Assembly (NCBI GenBank): GCA_028875575.1
Contig: JAPPDF010000049.1
Span: forward strand, 1-64,000
Source of the DNA: Acidobacteriota bacterium
GTDB taxonomy: Bacteria; Acidobacteriota; Terriglobia; Versatilivoradales; Versatilivoraceae
Direction: 5' to 3'
Length of the DNA stretch: 64,000 bases
In this document: positions 1 through 8,500 of the stretch, piece after piece
Numbering within the stretch: the stretch's first letter is position 1
How the letters are laid out: each line of letters starts with the position of its first letter
Notes under the pieces: generated by a model
What the model saw: only the letters and a program-made list of their open reading frames with translations
Told to the model about the DNA's origin: nothing
Database searches by the model: none
Made by a program: the position numbers and the translations under genes

Positions 1-259
1 CCCCGGTCGGGAGGAAGATGATGAGGAACATCGATCCGGACTTCCAGTCGCCCTCCGTTCTCAACCTCTCCCTGAGCCTTGCTCCTTCGTTGACGTCCGT
101 GATCGCCTCGATTTCCGCCTTCGCCCCCAAGACAAAGGCCTCGAGAGTTGCATCGTCCTTGACCTGGCCGGCAGTTGTCTTGGCCTCGGCAGCCCCGCTC
201 GCCAGAATGACCAATGCCATAACGGCGAGAACCATCGCTCCCTTGCGATTCAATCCCAT
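1..259 (-). CDS. Exported cache-domain-like protein (C-terminus beyond window)
   Basis: Reading leftwards from an ATG at 259 gives 86 open codons that run off the window. The start is supported by AAGGAG at 266-271, six bases upstream. Residues 1-25 form a signal peptide ending in ASGAAEA. The mature start, with TLEAFVLGAKAEIEAITDVN followed by a charged stretch and EGDWKSGSMFLI, resembles the first helix and strand of small periplasmic cache (sensor) domains. Such domains bind small ligands outside the cytoplasm, alone or attached to chemoreceptors or kinases. The rest is missing, so any signalling output is unknown. Coding is fairly sure; the domain call is by eye. Confidence 0.65.
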   Translation of the reverse strand, partial: MGLNRKGAMVLAVMALVILASGAAEAKTTAGQVKDDATLEAFVLGAKAEIEAITDVNEGARLRERLRTEGDWKSGSMFLIIFLPTG

Positions 260-611
260 CTCATTCTCCTTATATACGGGATGCAGCCGGGTTTCGCCCT
301 ACGTTCTGCCCCGGACAGTTTGCACCAAGAAATCACAAACCAATTTACAAGTCAGTAGTTTTCGGATTGTATCGTACGAGCATGGGCGTCTTCGGAATAG
401 GTATGGGTGTAACAGGCAGGGAAACTCCAGCACCGAGCGGATGCCTGCTGCCACCGGCTCGCGGCTCCATTTGAATGCCCGCTGTCGACACCCCACCCGG
501 AACTAAATTCTTGGTGGCCCTCCGTCGTTCTTCGTGGACCTTCGTGGATATCTCTTTTCCTCTTCGTGGATTGAGCACCCACCCTTCCTTCCCTCGGCGA
601 GGCATAACGCC
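260..611. other. Intergenic region, no gene seen
   Basis: Between two leftward genes. It contains the motif CTTCGTGGATATCTCTTTTC near 541-560, which recurs in degenerate form near 56339 (CTTCGTGGATAACTGTTTTC), so it looks like a member of a short dispersed intergenic repeat. No other support for a gene or RNA was seen. Confidence 0.5.
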
Positions 612-1712
612 TCAACCCCCATTCCGCCGCGGCCAGATCTTCCACACCCCGATTGTCAGCACCGGCAGGACGTAACAGAAAATCACTCCCCAGGTGGCCG
701 TGCCGTAGCCCTGGGCCACCAGGTTCTCCAATCCCAGGGGGGCGAGCGAGGCGGCCGCCACCAGCAGCAACAGCGCCACCGCCGGGCGAAGATAGGCCGG
801 CATGACCGCCCTGCGCTCGGCCAGTACACCGGCCACCCTCTCGTTGAAGGCGTGAATCATCCCGGTTCCGGACTCGATCAGCGTTCCCAGCAGAACCACC
901 TGAAAGATAACCTGGAACGCGGTCGATCCCAGGGCCCCCAGGAGAAAATTGGCGGGAACGGTCTGATCCACCACCGCCGGATACTGGGTGACCATGGCCA
1001 GAAAAAAGAAAATGGCCGGGATCATGCCGATGGGCCCCACCAGGATGCCGGCCCCGAAGGCCTCCCGGCGTCTCTCCATGTGACGGATGCAGAACAGAAG
1101 GGCCGGAATGGTGACCATGTTGTACCCGGCATACTTGACGCCGGACAGGGCCCATCCCGGCTTGATCTCCAGCGAGGGCCAGGGATTGCCGCCAAAGAAC
1201 TGGGAGAGGCTCCACGCCAGGAAGACCAGGTAGATGGCGTAGAGGACGAACGACCACACGGCGAAGGATTTCTCGATCACCGCGGTTCCCTTGAAGACCA
1301 GGAACCCCACGCAGGCCATGATGCCGATGACCCCGGCATAGTAAGGGAGGGAAAAGACGGCCTCGACGATGCTGCCGCTGGCGGCGGCGATGACCGCCAG
1401 GCCCAGCAGCATCATGACCAGGTAGCAGATTTCGTAGAGGAACCACCAGCGGTGGAGCAGTTGCCGGGTGAAGGCACGGTAGTCGTAGGAACCGGTCCGC
1501 CGCGCCAGCTCGAAGGTCGCCAGGCAGACGGCCGACCAGATGGCGGTCGACAGAACCATTCCCAGCAGCCCGCCCAAGGGGCCGAACTGCAGGAAGTACT
1601 CGACCAGCTCCCGGCCGGTGCCGTAGCCGCCCCCGATGACAATGGACTGAAAGACGAATCCCGGCAGCAGGTATTTCCTGAAAAAGGGAGTGTCAAGCAT
1701 GGGCAATCGCAA
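612..1712 (-). CDS. YkvI-like multi-pass membrane protein
   Basis: A 366-residue, very hydrophobic protein with about ten membrane segments and a short charged C-terminus (WKIWPRRNGG). The start FFRKYLLPGFVFQSIVIGGG with a glycine-rich first helix (GGGYGTGRELVEYF) and the LLGTLIESGTGMIHAFNERV segment are characteristic of YkvI-type integral membrane proteins, which are distant members of the LeuT-fold amino-acid/cation symporter group. The substrate is not known for the family. A second Met at residue 5 is an alternative start. It lies 57 bases downstream of the CoA-transferase gene on the same strand, so co-transcription with the CoA module is possible, which would fit uptake of its substrate (inference). 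Confidence 0.75.
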   Translation of the reverse strand: MRLPMLDTPFFRKYLLPGFVFQSIVIGGGYGTGRELVEYFLQFGPLGGLLGMVLSTAIWSAVCLATFELARRTGSYDYRAFTRQLLHRWWFLYEICYLVMMLLGLAVIAAASGSIVEAVFSLPYYAGVIGIMACVGFLVFKGTAVIEKSFAVWSFVLYAIYLVFLAWSLSQFFGGNPWPSLEIKPGWALSGVKYAGYNMVTIPALLFCIRHMERRREAFGAGILVGPIGMIPAIFFFLAMVTQYPAVVDQTVPANFLLGALGSTAFQVIFQVVLLGTLIESGTGMIHAFNERVAGVLAERRAVMPAYLRPAVALLLLVAAASLAPLGLENLVAQGYGTATWGVIFCYVLPVLTIGVWKIWPRRNGG

Positions 1713-1769
1713 TTTCGATCCCTCCGGTGGGTCCGGCGCCCTCGGCGTCAGAGTCTGGGCCCGTTGCCG

Positions 1770-2966
1770 TCAGATCACGCCCTTCCGGCGCAGCAGGCGG
1801 ATCCGGTCCGGCGTCATCTCAAGATACTCCTCGAGGACTTGGCCGGTGTGCTCTCCCAGTCCGGGACCGCGGCGGTGCGTCGGGGCGTGGTCGCTGACCT
1901 TGATGGCGCCGGCGACCTGGCGCACCACGCCCAGGTCCGGATGGTCGGTCTCGACGATCATGCCGCCCTCCTGTACCTGCGGGTCCTGAAGGGCTTCCTC
2001 CACCGAATTGACCGGCGCGCAGGGCACCTGACCTTTCAGCAAACTCAGCCACTCGGCCGTGGTGCGGGTCCGGGTCCGCTCTTTCAGCAGGGGCCCCAGT
2101 TCCTCGCGGTGCTTCAGCCTCTTTGCAAAGGTGTTGAAGCGGGGATCTTCGGCCAGCTCCCGGGCTCCCAGGATCCGGACCAGGTTGCGGTAGAACTTCT
2201 CCTTGGCGCACATGACCACCAGCCAGCCGTCCCGGGTGGGAAGCAACTGGCTGGGCACCTGGGTCGGATGGGAGGAATCGGGAGTGCGCTCAGGCTGGTA
2301 GCCGTTGGTCAGGTGCCAGGCCCCGACATAGCCCAGTTGGGAAAGGGCGGTATCGAACAGGCTGACGTCCACGTCGCAGCCGACTCCCGTGCCGCGGGCT
2401 CGCATGACGGCGCTCACCAGGCCCAGAGCCACCAGGGCGCCCGCGCCCAGATCCACCAGCGACAGCCCCGCCTTTTGCGGCGGACCCTGAGGGTCGCCGG
2501 TCAGGCTCATCCAGCCGGCGTAGCCCTGCATCAGGTAGTCGTAACCGGGTTCGGCGGCCCGACTGCCGCTGCGGCCGAAGGCCGAGAGGGAGGCGCAGAC
2601 GATCGAGCGCTTGACCCGGCCGAGGCTGGAGTAGTCCAGGCCCATGCGGGCGGGCAGGTCGCCGCGCAGGTTGTTGAAGACGCAATCGGAACGGCCGACC
2701 AGCGGATGGAGTACGTCGGCCGCCTCGGGGTGGTTCAGGTTGAGGGTGATGCTCTTCTTGTTCCGGTTGAAGCTCTGGAAGTAGACGCTGTCGTCGCCTT
2801 CGATCTCGGAGGCCACGTGGCGGGCGATGTCACCACGACTGAGGGGGTTTTCGATCTTGATCACCTCGGCCCCAAGGTCGGCCAGCAGCATGCTGGACCA
2901 GGGACCGGCGCCGAACTGCTCGACGGCCAGGATGCGGATGCCCTGCAGGGGTGGGGGTGATTCCAT
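1770..2966 (-). CDS. CaiB/BaiF-type CoA transferase
   Basis: A 398-residue class III CoA transferase, close to the usual family length. After the chosen start (MESPPPLQGIRIL) come LAVEQFGAGPW, LADLGAEVIKIENP and FQSFNRNKKSITLNL, all family hallmarks; the catalytic aspartate is expected in PGYDYLMQGYAGWMSLTG. The open frame extends 37 codons upstream, but that part lacks family similarity, so the internal Met at 2966 is preferred. It moves CoA between carboxylic acids in the cytoplasm. Downstream of MaoC-hydratase and CitE-like lyase genes on the same strand, it completes an acid-activation, hydration and cleavage set. Substrate candidates are itaconate, mesaconate or a related branched C5 acid (inference from gene content). 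Confidence 0.85.
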   Translation of the reverse strand: MESPPPLQGIRILAVEQFGAGPWSSMLLADLGAEVIKIENPLSRGDIARHVASEIEGDDSVYFQSFNRNKKSITLNLNHPEAADVLHPLVGRSDCVFNNLRGDLPARMGLDYSSLGRVKRSIVCASLSAFGRSGSRAAEPGYDYLMQGYAGWMSLTGDPQGPPQKAGLSLVDLGAGALVALGLVSAVMRARGTGVGCDVDVSLFDTALSQLGYVGAWHLTNGYQPERTPDSSHPTQVPSQLLPTRDGWLVVMCAKEKFYRNLVRILGARELAEDPRFNTFAKRLKHREELGPLLKERTRTRTTAEWLSLLKGQVPCAPVNSVEEALQDPQVQEGGMIVETDHPDLGVVRQVAGAIKVSDHAPTHRRGPGLGEHTGQVLEEYLEMTPDRIRLLRRKGVI

Positions 2967-3095
2967 GAAGGTGGATGTCTGAATCGAAAGAACGTTGACA
3001 GATGAGATGAGTGTTGTGGTTTTCGGATTGTGGATTCTTGATTGGGTCACCATCAGCGTGCCCAACCACCCAATCAACCATCAGCAATCTAAAAT

Positions 3096-3980
3096 CTACA
3101 ATTCATTCTCTTCCGACTTCGAGGCCTCGGCCACTTGGATCAGACGCCTGGCTTTTTCCACGATGGGCCAATCGACCATCTTGCCATCCACCTGAACCGT
3201 GCCCGCGCCTTCCCGGTGAGCCTGCTCGAAGTCCCGGATCACCTGCCGGGCCTTTTCGACCTGCTTCTCGGAAGGGGTGAAGGCCTGGTGGACGCAGGCG
3301 ATCTGCCGGGGGTGGATGACCCCCTTGCCGCCGAAGCCCAGCTGACAGGCTCGCTTGGAATCGGCGGCCAGGGGGTCCAGCGTCTGAAACTCGGGCACGA
3401 TGCGGTCCACGGCAACCAATCCGCAACTGGCCGCGGCCACGGCCACCGACGAACGGGCGTAGAGCATCTCGTCGGGGCCCTCTTCATCCGATGCAAAAAC
3501 TCCCAGGTCCAGGGTAAAATCCTCCGCCCCGAAGAACAGGCCCACCATTCTGGGGGAGGCAGCCGCAATGGCGGGGGCCGCCAGCAATCCGCGCGCGCTC
3601 TCGATCATGGCCAGGATGCGCACGCTTCCCGGCTCCATTCCCGCCTTGGCCTCCAGGGCTCCGAGTGCGGCATCCGTCTGGTGCAGAACGGAGACCTCGG
3701 ACACCTTGGGCAGCACCAACCCGTCCAGGCCGGACCGGACCACGGCCCGGGCATCCTCCAGACCGCGCCCGGGATCGGCCTCAACCCGCACGTAACGCAG
3801 CGAGCCCCCCGAAGGGGCTTCGAGCGCCTCGGCCACCAGGCGCCGTCCCGAGGCCTTCTCGGCCGAGGGAAGAGCGTCCTCCAGGTCGTAGACGATCACG
3901 TCGGCCCCCAAAATGGGCGCCTTTTGGATCATCCGGGGCCGGTTGCCGGGAACGAACAGCCATGAACGCATCAACTGCAT
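3096..3980 (-). CDS. HpcH/HpaI (CitE-like) CoA-ester lyase
   Basis: A 294-residue TIM-barrel lyase. LRSWLFVPG-type N-terminus (MRSWLFVPGNRPRMIQKA), YDLEDALP with the metal-coordinating acidic residues, LPKVSE, ILAMIESARGL (metal-binding Glu) and GAEDFTLDLG are the standard CitE/citramalyl-CoA or malyl-CoA lyase motifs. Two starts are possible, at 3980 (MQLMRSW) or 3971 (MRSW); the first leaves only 17 bases to the upstream MaoC gene. Such enzymes cleave beta-hydroxyacyl-CoA esters such as citramalyl-CoA or malyl-CoA into acetyl-CoA and pyruvate or glyoxylate. Context with CoA transferase and hydratase suggests citramalyl-CoA, not proven. Confidence 0.85.
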   Translation of the reverse strand: MQLMRSWLFVPGNRPRMIQKAPILGADVIVYDLEDALPSAEKASGRRLVAEALEAPSGGSLRYVRVEADPGRGLEDARAVVRSGLDGLVLPKVSEVSVLHQTDAALGALEAKAGMEPGSVRILAMIESARGLLAAPAIAAASPRMVGLFFGAEDFTLDLGVFASDEEGPDEMLYARSSVAVAAASCGLVAVDRIVPEFQTLDPLAADSKRACQLGFGGKGVIHPRQIACVHQAFTPSEKQVEKARQVIRDFEQAHREGAGTVQVDGKMVDWPIVEKARRLIQVAEASKSEENEL

Positions 3981-3997
3981 GCCGAGTGCTCGCTGGG

Positions 3998-4513
3998 TCA
4001 CTGGATCGGGGGAAACTCCCCGGGTTGGGGGGCGTGGCCGCGCCGGTACACCATGACCTGCCGGGTCAGATCGATCACTACCTTGCCGTCCTGATTGACG
4101 CCGAGGGAGCGGACGGTGACGATTCCGGCCTCGGGGTGGGACCTGGAAACCCTCTTGGCCAGGACCTCCGACTGGCAATAAATGGTGTCTCCGATAAAGA
4201 CGGGGTTCGGCAGACGAACCTTCTCCCAGCCGAGATTGGCCATGGCGTTCTGGCTGACGTCGGTGGTGCTCATGCCGGTGACCAGCGCCAGGGTAAAGGT
4301 GCTGTTGACCAGAATCCGTCCCCAGCGGGTCTTGCGGGTGTACTGGCTGTCGAAGTGCAAGGGGTTGGTGTTCAGCGTGATATGGCTGAAGAGGGAGTTG
4401 TCCAGCTGGGTGACCGTCCGGCCATGGGGGTAGCGGTAGATGTCCCCGACCTGGAAGTCTTCGAAATAGCGTCCCTGCCAACCCTCCTGGGCGGGACCCT
4501 GGGAATCGGTCAT
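3998..4513 (-). CDS. MaoC-family acyl-CoA hydratase
   Basis: A 171-residue single hot-dog-fold hydratase. The start at 4513 is supported by GTGGAG a few bases upstream and by the conserved GRYFEDFQVGD motif close to the N-terminus; the open frame upstream to 4762 is not homologous. The hydratase-2 motif appears as LNTNPLHFD. The His and Asn-Pro are kept, but the Asp normally five residues before the His is Asn, possibly a subfamily feature. VNSTFTLALVTG and MANLGWEKVRLPNPVF follow. It would hydrate an enoyl-CoA such as mesaconyl- or itaconyl-CoA, feeding the lyase 17 bases downstream. First gene of the leftward CoA module. Confidence 0.85.
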   Translation of the reverse strand: MTDSQGPAQEGWQGRYFEDFQVGDIYRYPHGRTVTQLDNSLFSHITLNTNPLHFDSQYTRKTRWGRILVNSTFTLALVTGMSTTDVSQNAMANLGWEKVRLPNPVFIGDTIYCQSEVLAKRVSRSHPEAGIVTVRSLGVNQDGKVVIDLTRQVMVYRRGHAPQPGEFPPIQ

Positions 4514-4755
4514 CGGGTGTCTCCACTCTCCCGCGATGGCGGCCGACCCGGGCGCGCCGGCGCCGATCGGGGCGCGCCTCCGCTCTTCCGGCCTATTGTT
4601 CGGCATATCCCGATTGGAGGCAAAGCAAAAACTTTTTCCGCGGCGGATGGAGCCAGCCGCTGCCGCGCTGCCGCAACGTCCCGCCGCTTGCCGCCCGGCC
4701 ACCCTCTGTTCTAAGATTCCGCTTTTCCGGGCCAGCCTTTCGAGGGAGAGAACCC

Positions 4756-6495
4756 ATGCCAACCCAGCGCAGCCGCCTACTCATCGACAAGAGCGAGGTG
4801 GCGGTTGCCGACGGCCTGGTGACCGCCATGCACCCGCTGGCTGCCGAAGCCGGGGTGGAGATCCTCCAGCGCGGCGGCAACGCCGCCGATGCCGCCGTGG
4901 CGGCTGCTTTCGCCGTGGGGGTGGTGGAGCCCTTCATGAGCGGGGTGGGCGGAGTCGCCTGCGTGGTGGCTCACGATGCCGCCAGCGGTCGCACGCTCAC
5001 GCTGGATGGCGCCGGTGTCTTGCCCCGAGCCGCCCGCGAGGACCTGTTCGAACTGATGGATCCCGGACTCAAGGGCGAAGGAATCTACGGCTGGCGCGCC
5101 ACCCGGGATGAAGCCGCCGAAACCGGTTATCGTTCGGTCGCCGTGCCGGGGGCGGTGGCCACCTACGTCAGGCTGCTGGAAACCCTGGGCACCCTGTCCC
5201 TGGCCGAGGTCATGGCGCCGGCCATTCGCCTGGCCGGGGAGGGGTTCCCGGTGGACTGGTACGTCTTCGCCAACTGCGCGGCCGGGCTGAGGCGACTACG
5301 GCCCTTCCCGCACACCATGGCGGCCTTCTTTCATGCCGACGGGACCCCGCTGAAGACGGCCAACGCCGACGACATCGGCAAGGAGGAGTGGCTGGTTCAG
5401 AAAGACCTGGCCCGCACCCTGCAACGGATTGCCGAGGAGGGCCCCGACAGCTTCTACCGGGGAGAGACCGGGCGGGCCATAGTAGACTTCCTGGCCGAGC
5501 ATGGCGGCCTGCTGACGCCGGAGGACCTGGCCGACTACCGGGTGCGGCTTCGCGATCCCCTGTGGGTGGATTACCGCGGCCGCCGAATCGCGCTGGTTTC
5601 CACCAACAGCGGCGGCCCCACCGTGGCCCAGATGTTCAATGTCCTGGGGGGATACGATCTGACGGCTTCCGGCCACAACACGGCTCCCACCCTGCACTTG
5701 CTGGCCGAGGCCCAACGGATGGCCTTTGCCGACCGCTTCACCCATCTGGGGGACCCCGACTTCGATCCCATTCCCCTGGAGGGCCTGCACTCGGCGGAAT
5801 ACGCTGCCGGGCGGCGCGGCCATATCCAGCCTGGGGGCCCTCCGGTCAGCCAGCCGGCGGGAGACCCCTGGCCCTTCCAACCGGGAGGCAGGCCGGCCGG
5901 CATGCGTCCGCCCAGCGGAATCGACGCGGCCGAGCAGCACACCACCCATCTGACCGTGGTGGACAAGCAGCGAAACCTGGTCTCGCTGACGGCCTCGCTG
6001 GGCCAGTTGTTCGGTTCGGGCGTGGTGGTTCCCGGTACCGGAATCACCTTGAACAACGGCATGATGTGGTTCGACCCCGAACCGGGCAAGGTCAACTCGA
6101 TGGCGCCGAGCAAGCGGGCGCTTCACGCCGGCACTCCGGCGCTGGTTTTTGACCGGAGCGGGCCCTATCTGGCGGTGGGGTCTCCGGGGGGACGCAAGGT
6201 GCTGACGGCGGTGCAGCAGGTCATCCACAACGTGGTGGATTTCGGACTGGGGATGCAGGCGGCTGTCAGCGCCCCCAGGATTCACTGCGAGGGCAGTCCG
6301 CTTCACCTGGACGCCCGACTGCCGGCCGAGGCGATTGAGACGGTGCGATCCTTCGGCCACCAGGTTTCGGTGAGGGAAGAGCATTTTCTCAGCTCCTATT
6401 TTGCCCGTCCCAACGGCATTCTGATAGACCGCAAGTCCGGCCTGCTGCGGAGCGGAGTGGAGCCCTACAAGGCGAGTGCCGCCGTCGGGTATTAG
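4756..6495 (+). CDS. ggt: Gamma-glutamyltransferase
   Basis: A 579-residue Ntn-hydrolase proenzyme, usual length for the family. Features in order: LQRGGNAADAAVAAAFAVGV near residue 37, SGVGGVACVV (62-71), GYRSVAVPGAVATY near 125, and the autocleavage site TTHLTVVD, where Thr396 is the expected nucleophile exposed by self-cleavage into large and small subunits. NGMMWFDPEPG and GSPGGRKVLTAV complete the active site. It cleaves gamma-glutamyl bonds of glutathione and related amides. No clear signal peptide precedes residue 20, unlike periplasmic homologues, so a cytoplasmic location or acylase-like role is possible. It is transcribed divergently from the MaoC gene. Confidence 0.92.
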   Translation: MPTQRSRLLIDKSEVAVADGLVTAMHPLAAEAGVEILQRGGNAADAAVAAAFAVGVVEPFMSGVGGVACVVAHDAASGRTLTLDGAGVLPRAAREDLFELMDPGLKGEGIYGWRATRDEAAETGYRSVAVPGAVATYVRLLETLGTLSLAEVMAPAIRLAGEGFPVDWYVFANCAAGLRRLRPFPHTMAAFFHADGTPLKTANADDIGKEEWLVQKDLARTLQRIAEEGPDSFYRGETGRAIVDFLAEHGGLLTPEDLADYRVRLRDPLWVDYRGRRIALVSTNSGGPTVAQMFNVLGGYDLTASGHNTAPTLHLLAEAQRMAFADRFTHLGDPDFDPIPLEGLHSAEYAAGRRGHIQPGGPPVSQPAGDPWPFQPGGRPAGMRPPSGIDAAEQHTTHLTVVDKQRNLVSLTASLGQLFGSGVVVPGTGITLNNGMMWFDPEPGKVNSMAPSKRALHAGTPALVFDRSGPYLAVGSPGGRKVLTAVQQVIHNVVDFGLGMQAAVSAPRIHCEGSPLHLDARLPAEAIETVRSFGHQVSVREEHFLSSYFARPNGILIDRKSGLLRSGVEPYKASAAVGY

Positions 6496-6554
6496 ACAAT
6501 GGAATAGGCGCTAAACGACGAATTTCGCCAAGGCCCCCAGGAGAAGAAAGAGAC

Positions 6555-7175
6555 ATGAGCGGCGGCAACCCTTCACGGCAGCAATGGATTCTGGAGGACA
6601 TTCGCCAGGGACGCACCCGGCGCATCGATTTTCTGGGGGACTCCATCACCCAGGGGTGCGGCTTTGTCTCCCGCCAGGAGGGCTATCCCGATCTCCTTCT
6701 GGACAAGATGAAGCAGTTGGCCGGACACGACCGCTTCCAGACCTACAACCACGCCGTTGGAGGGGCCACGGCCGCCGACGGCGCCGTCCGCCTGCACTGG
6801 TGTGAACGCGGCGCCTCCCCTCCGGACCTGAGCTTCGTCATGTTCGGTCTGAACGATGTCTTTGGGTCGGTTTCCGTGGATGTCTATGCGGACAACCTGG
6901 CTGATATCATGCATCGGCTCAAGCGAATGGGATCGGAAGTGGTGCTGCTGGGTCCCACGCCCTTCCCGGCCAGAGATGCAGCCGTCCGCTCCTTCAGCCT
7001 CCGCGCCTCCCGGGAAGCCGACATCGCCCGGGTGCACTTCGTGGATTGCCTGGTTCCGTTTTACCAGGGCGGCCGGATCCCTCCGGGTCTGCTCTGGCCG
7101 GACGGACTTCACCTGACCGCCCAGGGACACCGGGTCCTGGGGGAATGGATCTGGGAAAAACTCCAGGCCACCTGA
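6555..7175 (+). CDS. SGNH/GDSL-type hydrolase
   Basis: A 206-residue esterase of the SGNH fold. Block I is FLGDSITQG with Ser30 as nucleophile, block III is FGLNDVFGS (the oxyanion Asn), and block V is WPDGLHLTAQGH with the catalytic Asp-His pair. No signal peptide is seen, so it should act in the cytoplasm, on acyl or acetyl esters of small molecules or sugars. The ATG at 6555 follows an AGAAAGAG stretch that can serve as ribosome-binding site. It lies 59 bases after ggt and may be co-transcribed with it; no functional link is evident. Confidence 0.85.
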   Translation: MSGGNPSRQQWILEDIRQGRTRRIDFLGDSITQGCGFVSRQEGYPDLLLDKMKQLAGHDRFQTYNHAVGGATAADGAVRLHWCERGASPPDLSFVMFGLNDVFGSVSVDVYADNLADIMHRLKRMGSEVVLLGPTPFPARDAAVRSFSLRASREADIARVHFVDCLVPFYQGGRIPPGLLWPDGLHLTAQGHRVLGEWIWEKLQAT

Positions 7176-7393
7176 AGATCCCCGCACCGCTACTTTCACG
7201 CCTCCCGGTGAGGATTTCCGGGTAGGCCCGCCCGCAGACAATTCCCCCACCGTTACCCCAAGACCCACCCGAGGAACCTGCGATTCCGGTCGGTCGATTC
7301 GGTCTCTCAGGCTCACCCTGCCCCGATTCCATAATCCACCATCCCGACGCTACCGATGCGCCCTCCATTCCAGGGTCAAAACTATTTATTTAA

Positions 7394-7416
7394 AATGAAA
7401 ATCATTATCATTTACA
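7394..7416 (+). promoter_or_regulatory. Probable Fur box
   Basis: In an A+T-rich patch inside GC-rich DNA, the sequence TGAAAATCATTATCATTTA (7396-7414) closely matches the Fur operator pattern of overlapping NATWAT hexamers (GATAATGATAATCATTATC). It sits about 235 bases upstream of an iron-type pair: a DUF3386-like protein and a TonB-dependent receptor. This implies repression by iron-loaded Fur and expression under iron limitation (inference). The remainder of the 7176-7646 intergenic region shows no gene. Confidence 0.7.
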
Positions 7417-7646
7417 TTTAGAAAAGTTTGAGATACCTTCTCCTCGGCGTTCGACCTGGAAGTCAATGTCCCCTACTTGCCCTGCCGTCCAGGACTGAGC
7501 ATGGGACCCCGGTCGAAGGCGCCGGAGTCGTCATACGGAATTGGTCGTTTGCGCATTTCAGTGGCCGCATCTCTCAAACCTGTTTTTCAGTGGTGATCGG
7601 CCCTTTCAGGCAGGAGAGGTCAAGAGCACACGGGAGGACGGAAACA

Positions 7647-8447
7647 ATGTTCCGATTCAAACATCCGATTCATCGGTGGAGGACAGTGTCGAAGCGCGGC
7701 GGCCGCAAGGACGCCACTTCGGCATCCGGATTGGCTCTGGCTTCATTCGTCATCGTCGCGGCCACGGGAGCCCTGCCTCCGGCAGCAGCCGGGCAGAACG
7801 GGCAGTCCGATGCCGTATCGGCAAGCAATCTGTTGCAACAGGCTCGGAAAAACCGGGAGGTCTTCACCAAGGATTTTCACGGTTTTCGCAGCAAGCTGAC
7901 CGTTCGTCTGGACGGCAAGGCTCACCACGGCACCTGCCTGTTTCGGGTGCCGGGCACCCTGGAGATCGCGTTGAACGGTGGCAAGGCTCCCTCGGTAGTG
8001 GAGGCCGCCGTCAGGAACATGCTGATGCATCGCGTCCCGTCGTCAACCACCGTGACTACAGAGGCCCGCTACGGCGAACCGGATGCGCATTCGCTCGGGA
8101 GGAAAGTCCTGCTGGACGACAAGTACCAATCCACCTATCGCATCAAGGACCGTCAGATCCTCCAGGTCGATCGAACAATGCCGGAATTCCAACGGGTGCT
8201 GACGGTGCTGGAGACCAGGACGGCGGCTTCCGGAAGGTATCTGCCACGACATGTGTTTGCAGTCGTGGTCGATAACGACTCCGGCGCGATCCGCGAGGCG
8301 TGGACCTACATCACTCGTTTCCAGGAGATCGGCAGCAACTATCTCCCTCATTCCCGGCACGTGATCCGCACGGGCAAGGGGCGATCCAGCACCCTGCTGA
8401 TTGAATGGCACGACATTGAACTGCTGAAGGAAGCAAGCGATGGATAG
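7647..8447 (+). CDS. DUF3386-like exported protein of an iron-uptake pair
   Basis: A 266-residue protein. The start ATG at 7647 has GGGAGGA nine bases upstream, and the upstream in-frame extension to 7428 overlaps the Fur-box region, so it is discarded. Residues 20-50 contain a hydrophobic stretch ending AAAGQ, a likely signal peptide. The body (KNREVFTKDFHGFRSKLTV, then IKDRQILQVDRTM, SRHVIRT and LIEWHDIELL) follows the pattern of DUF3386 proteins, best known from cyanobacteria, whose function is unknown. It lies 53 bases upstream of the TonB receptor and downstream of the Fur box, so a periplasmic role in handling an iron chelate or haem is plausible but unproven. Confidence 0.75.
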   Translation: MFRFKHPIHRWRTVSKRGGRKDATSASGLALASFVIVAATGALPPAAAGQNGQSDAVSASNLLQQARKNREVFTKDFHGFRSKLTVRLDGKAHHGTCLFRVPGTLEIALNGGKAPSVVEAAVRNMLMHRVPSSTTVTTEARYGEPDAHSLGRKVLLDDKYQSTYRIKDRQILQVDRTMPEFQRVLTVLETRTAASGRYLPRHVFAVVVDNDSGAIREAWTYITRFQEIGSNYLPHSRHVIRTGKGRSSTLLIEWHDIELLKEASDG

Positions 8448-8500
8448 CACCGAATCGTGGCCACCGAACAGGCAACGAACACAAATAAGGAGGACATTTC

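Noticed and set aside
534-2960. An 808-residue open frame on the + strand opposite the YkvI and CoA-transferase genes
   Set aside because: It is an antisense shadow caused by high GC; it has no family motif and overlaps two well-supported genes.
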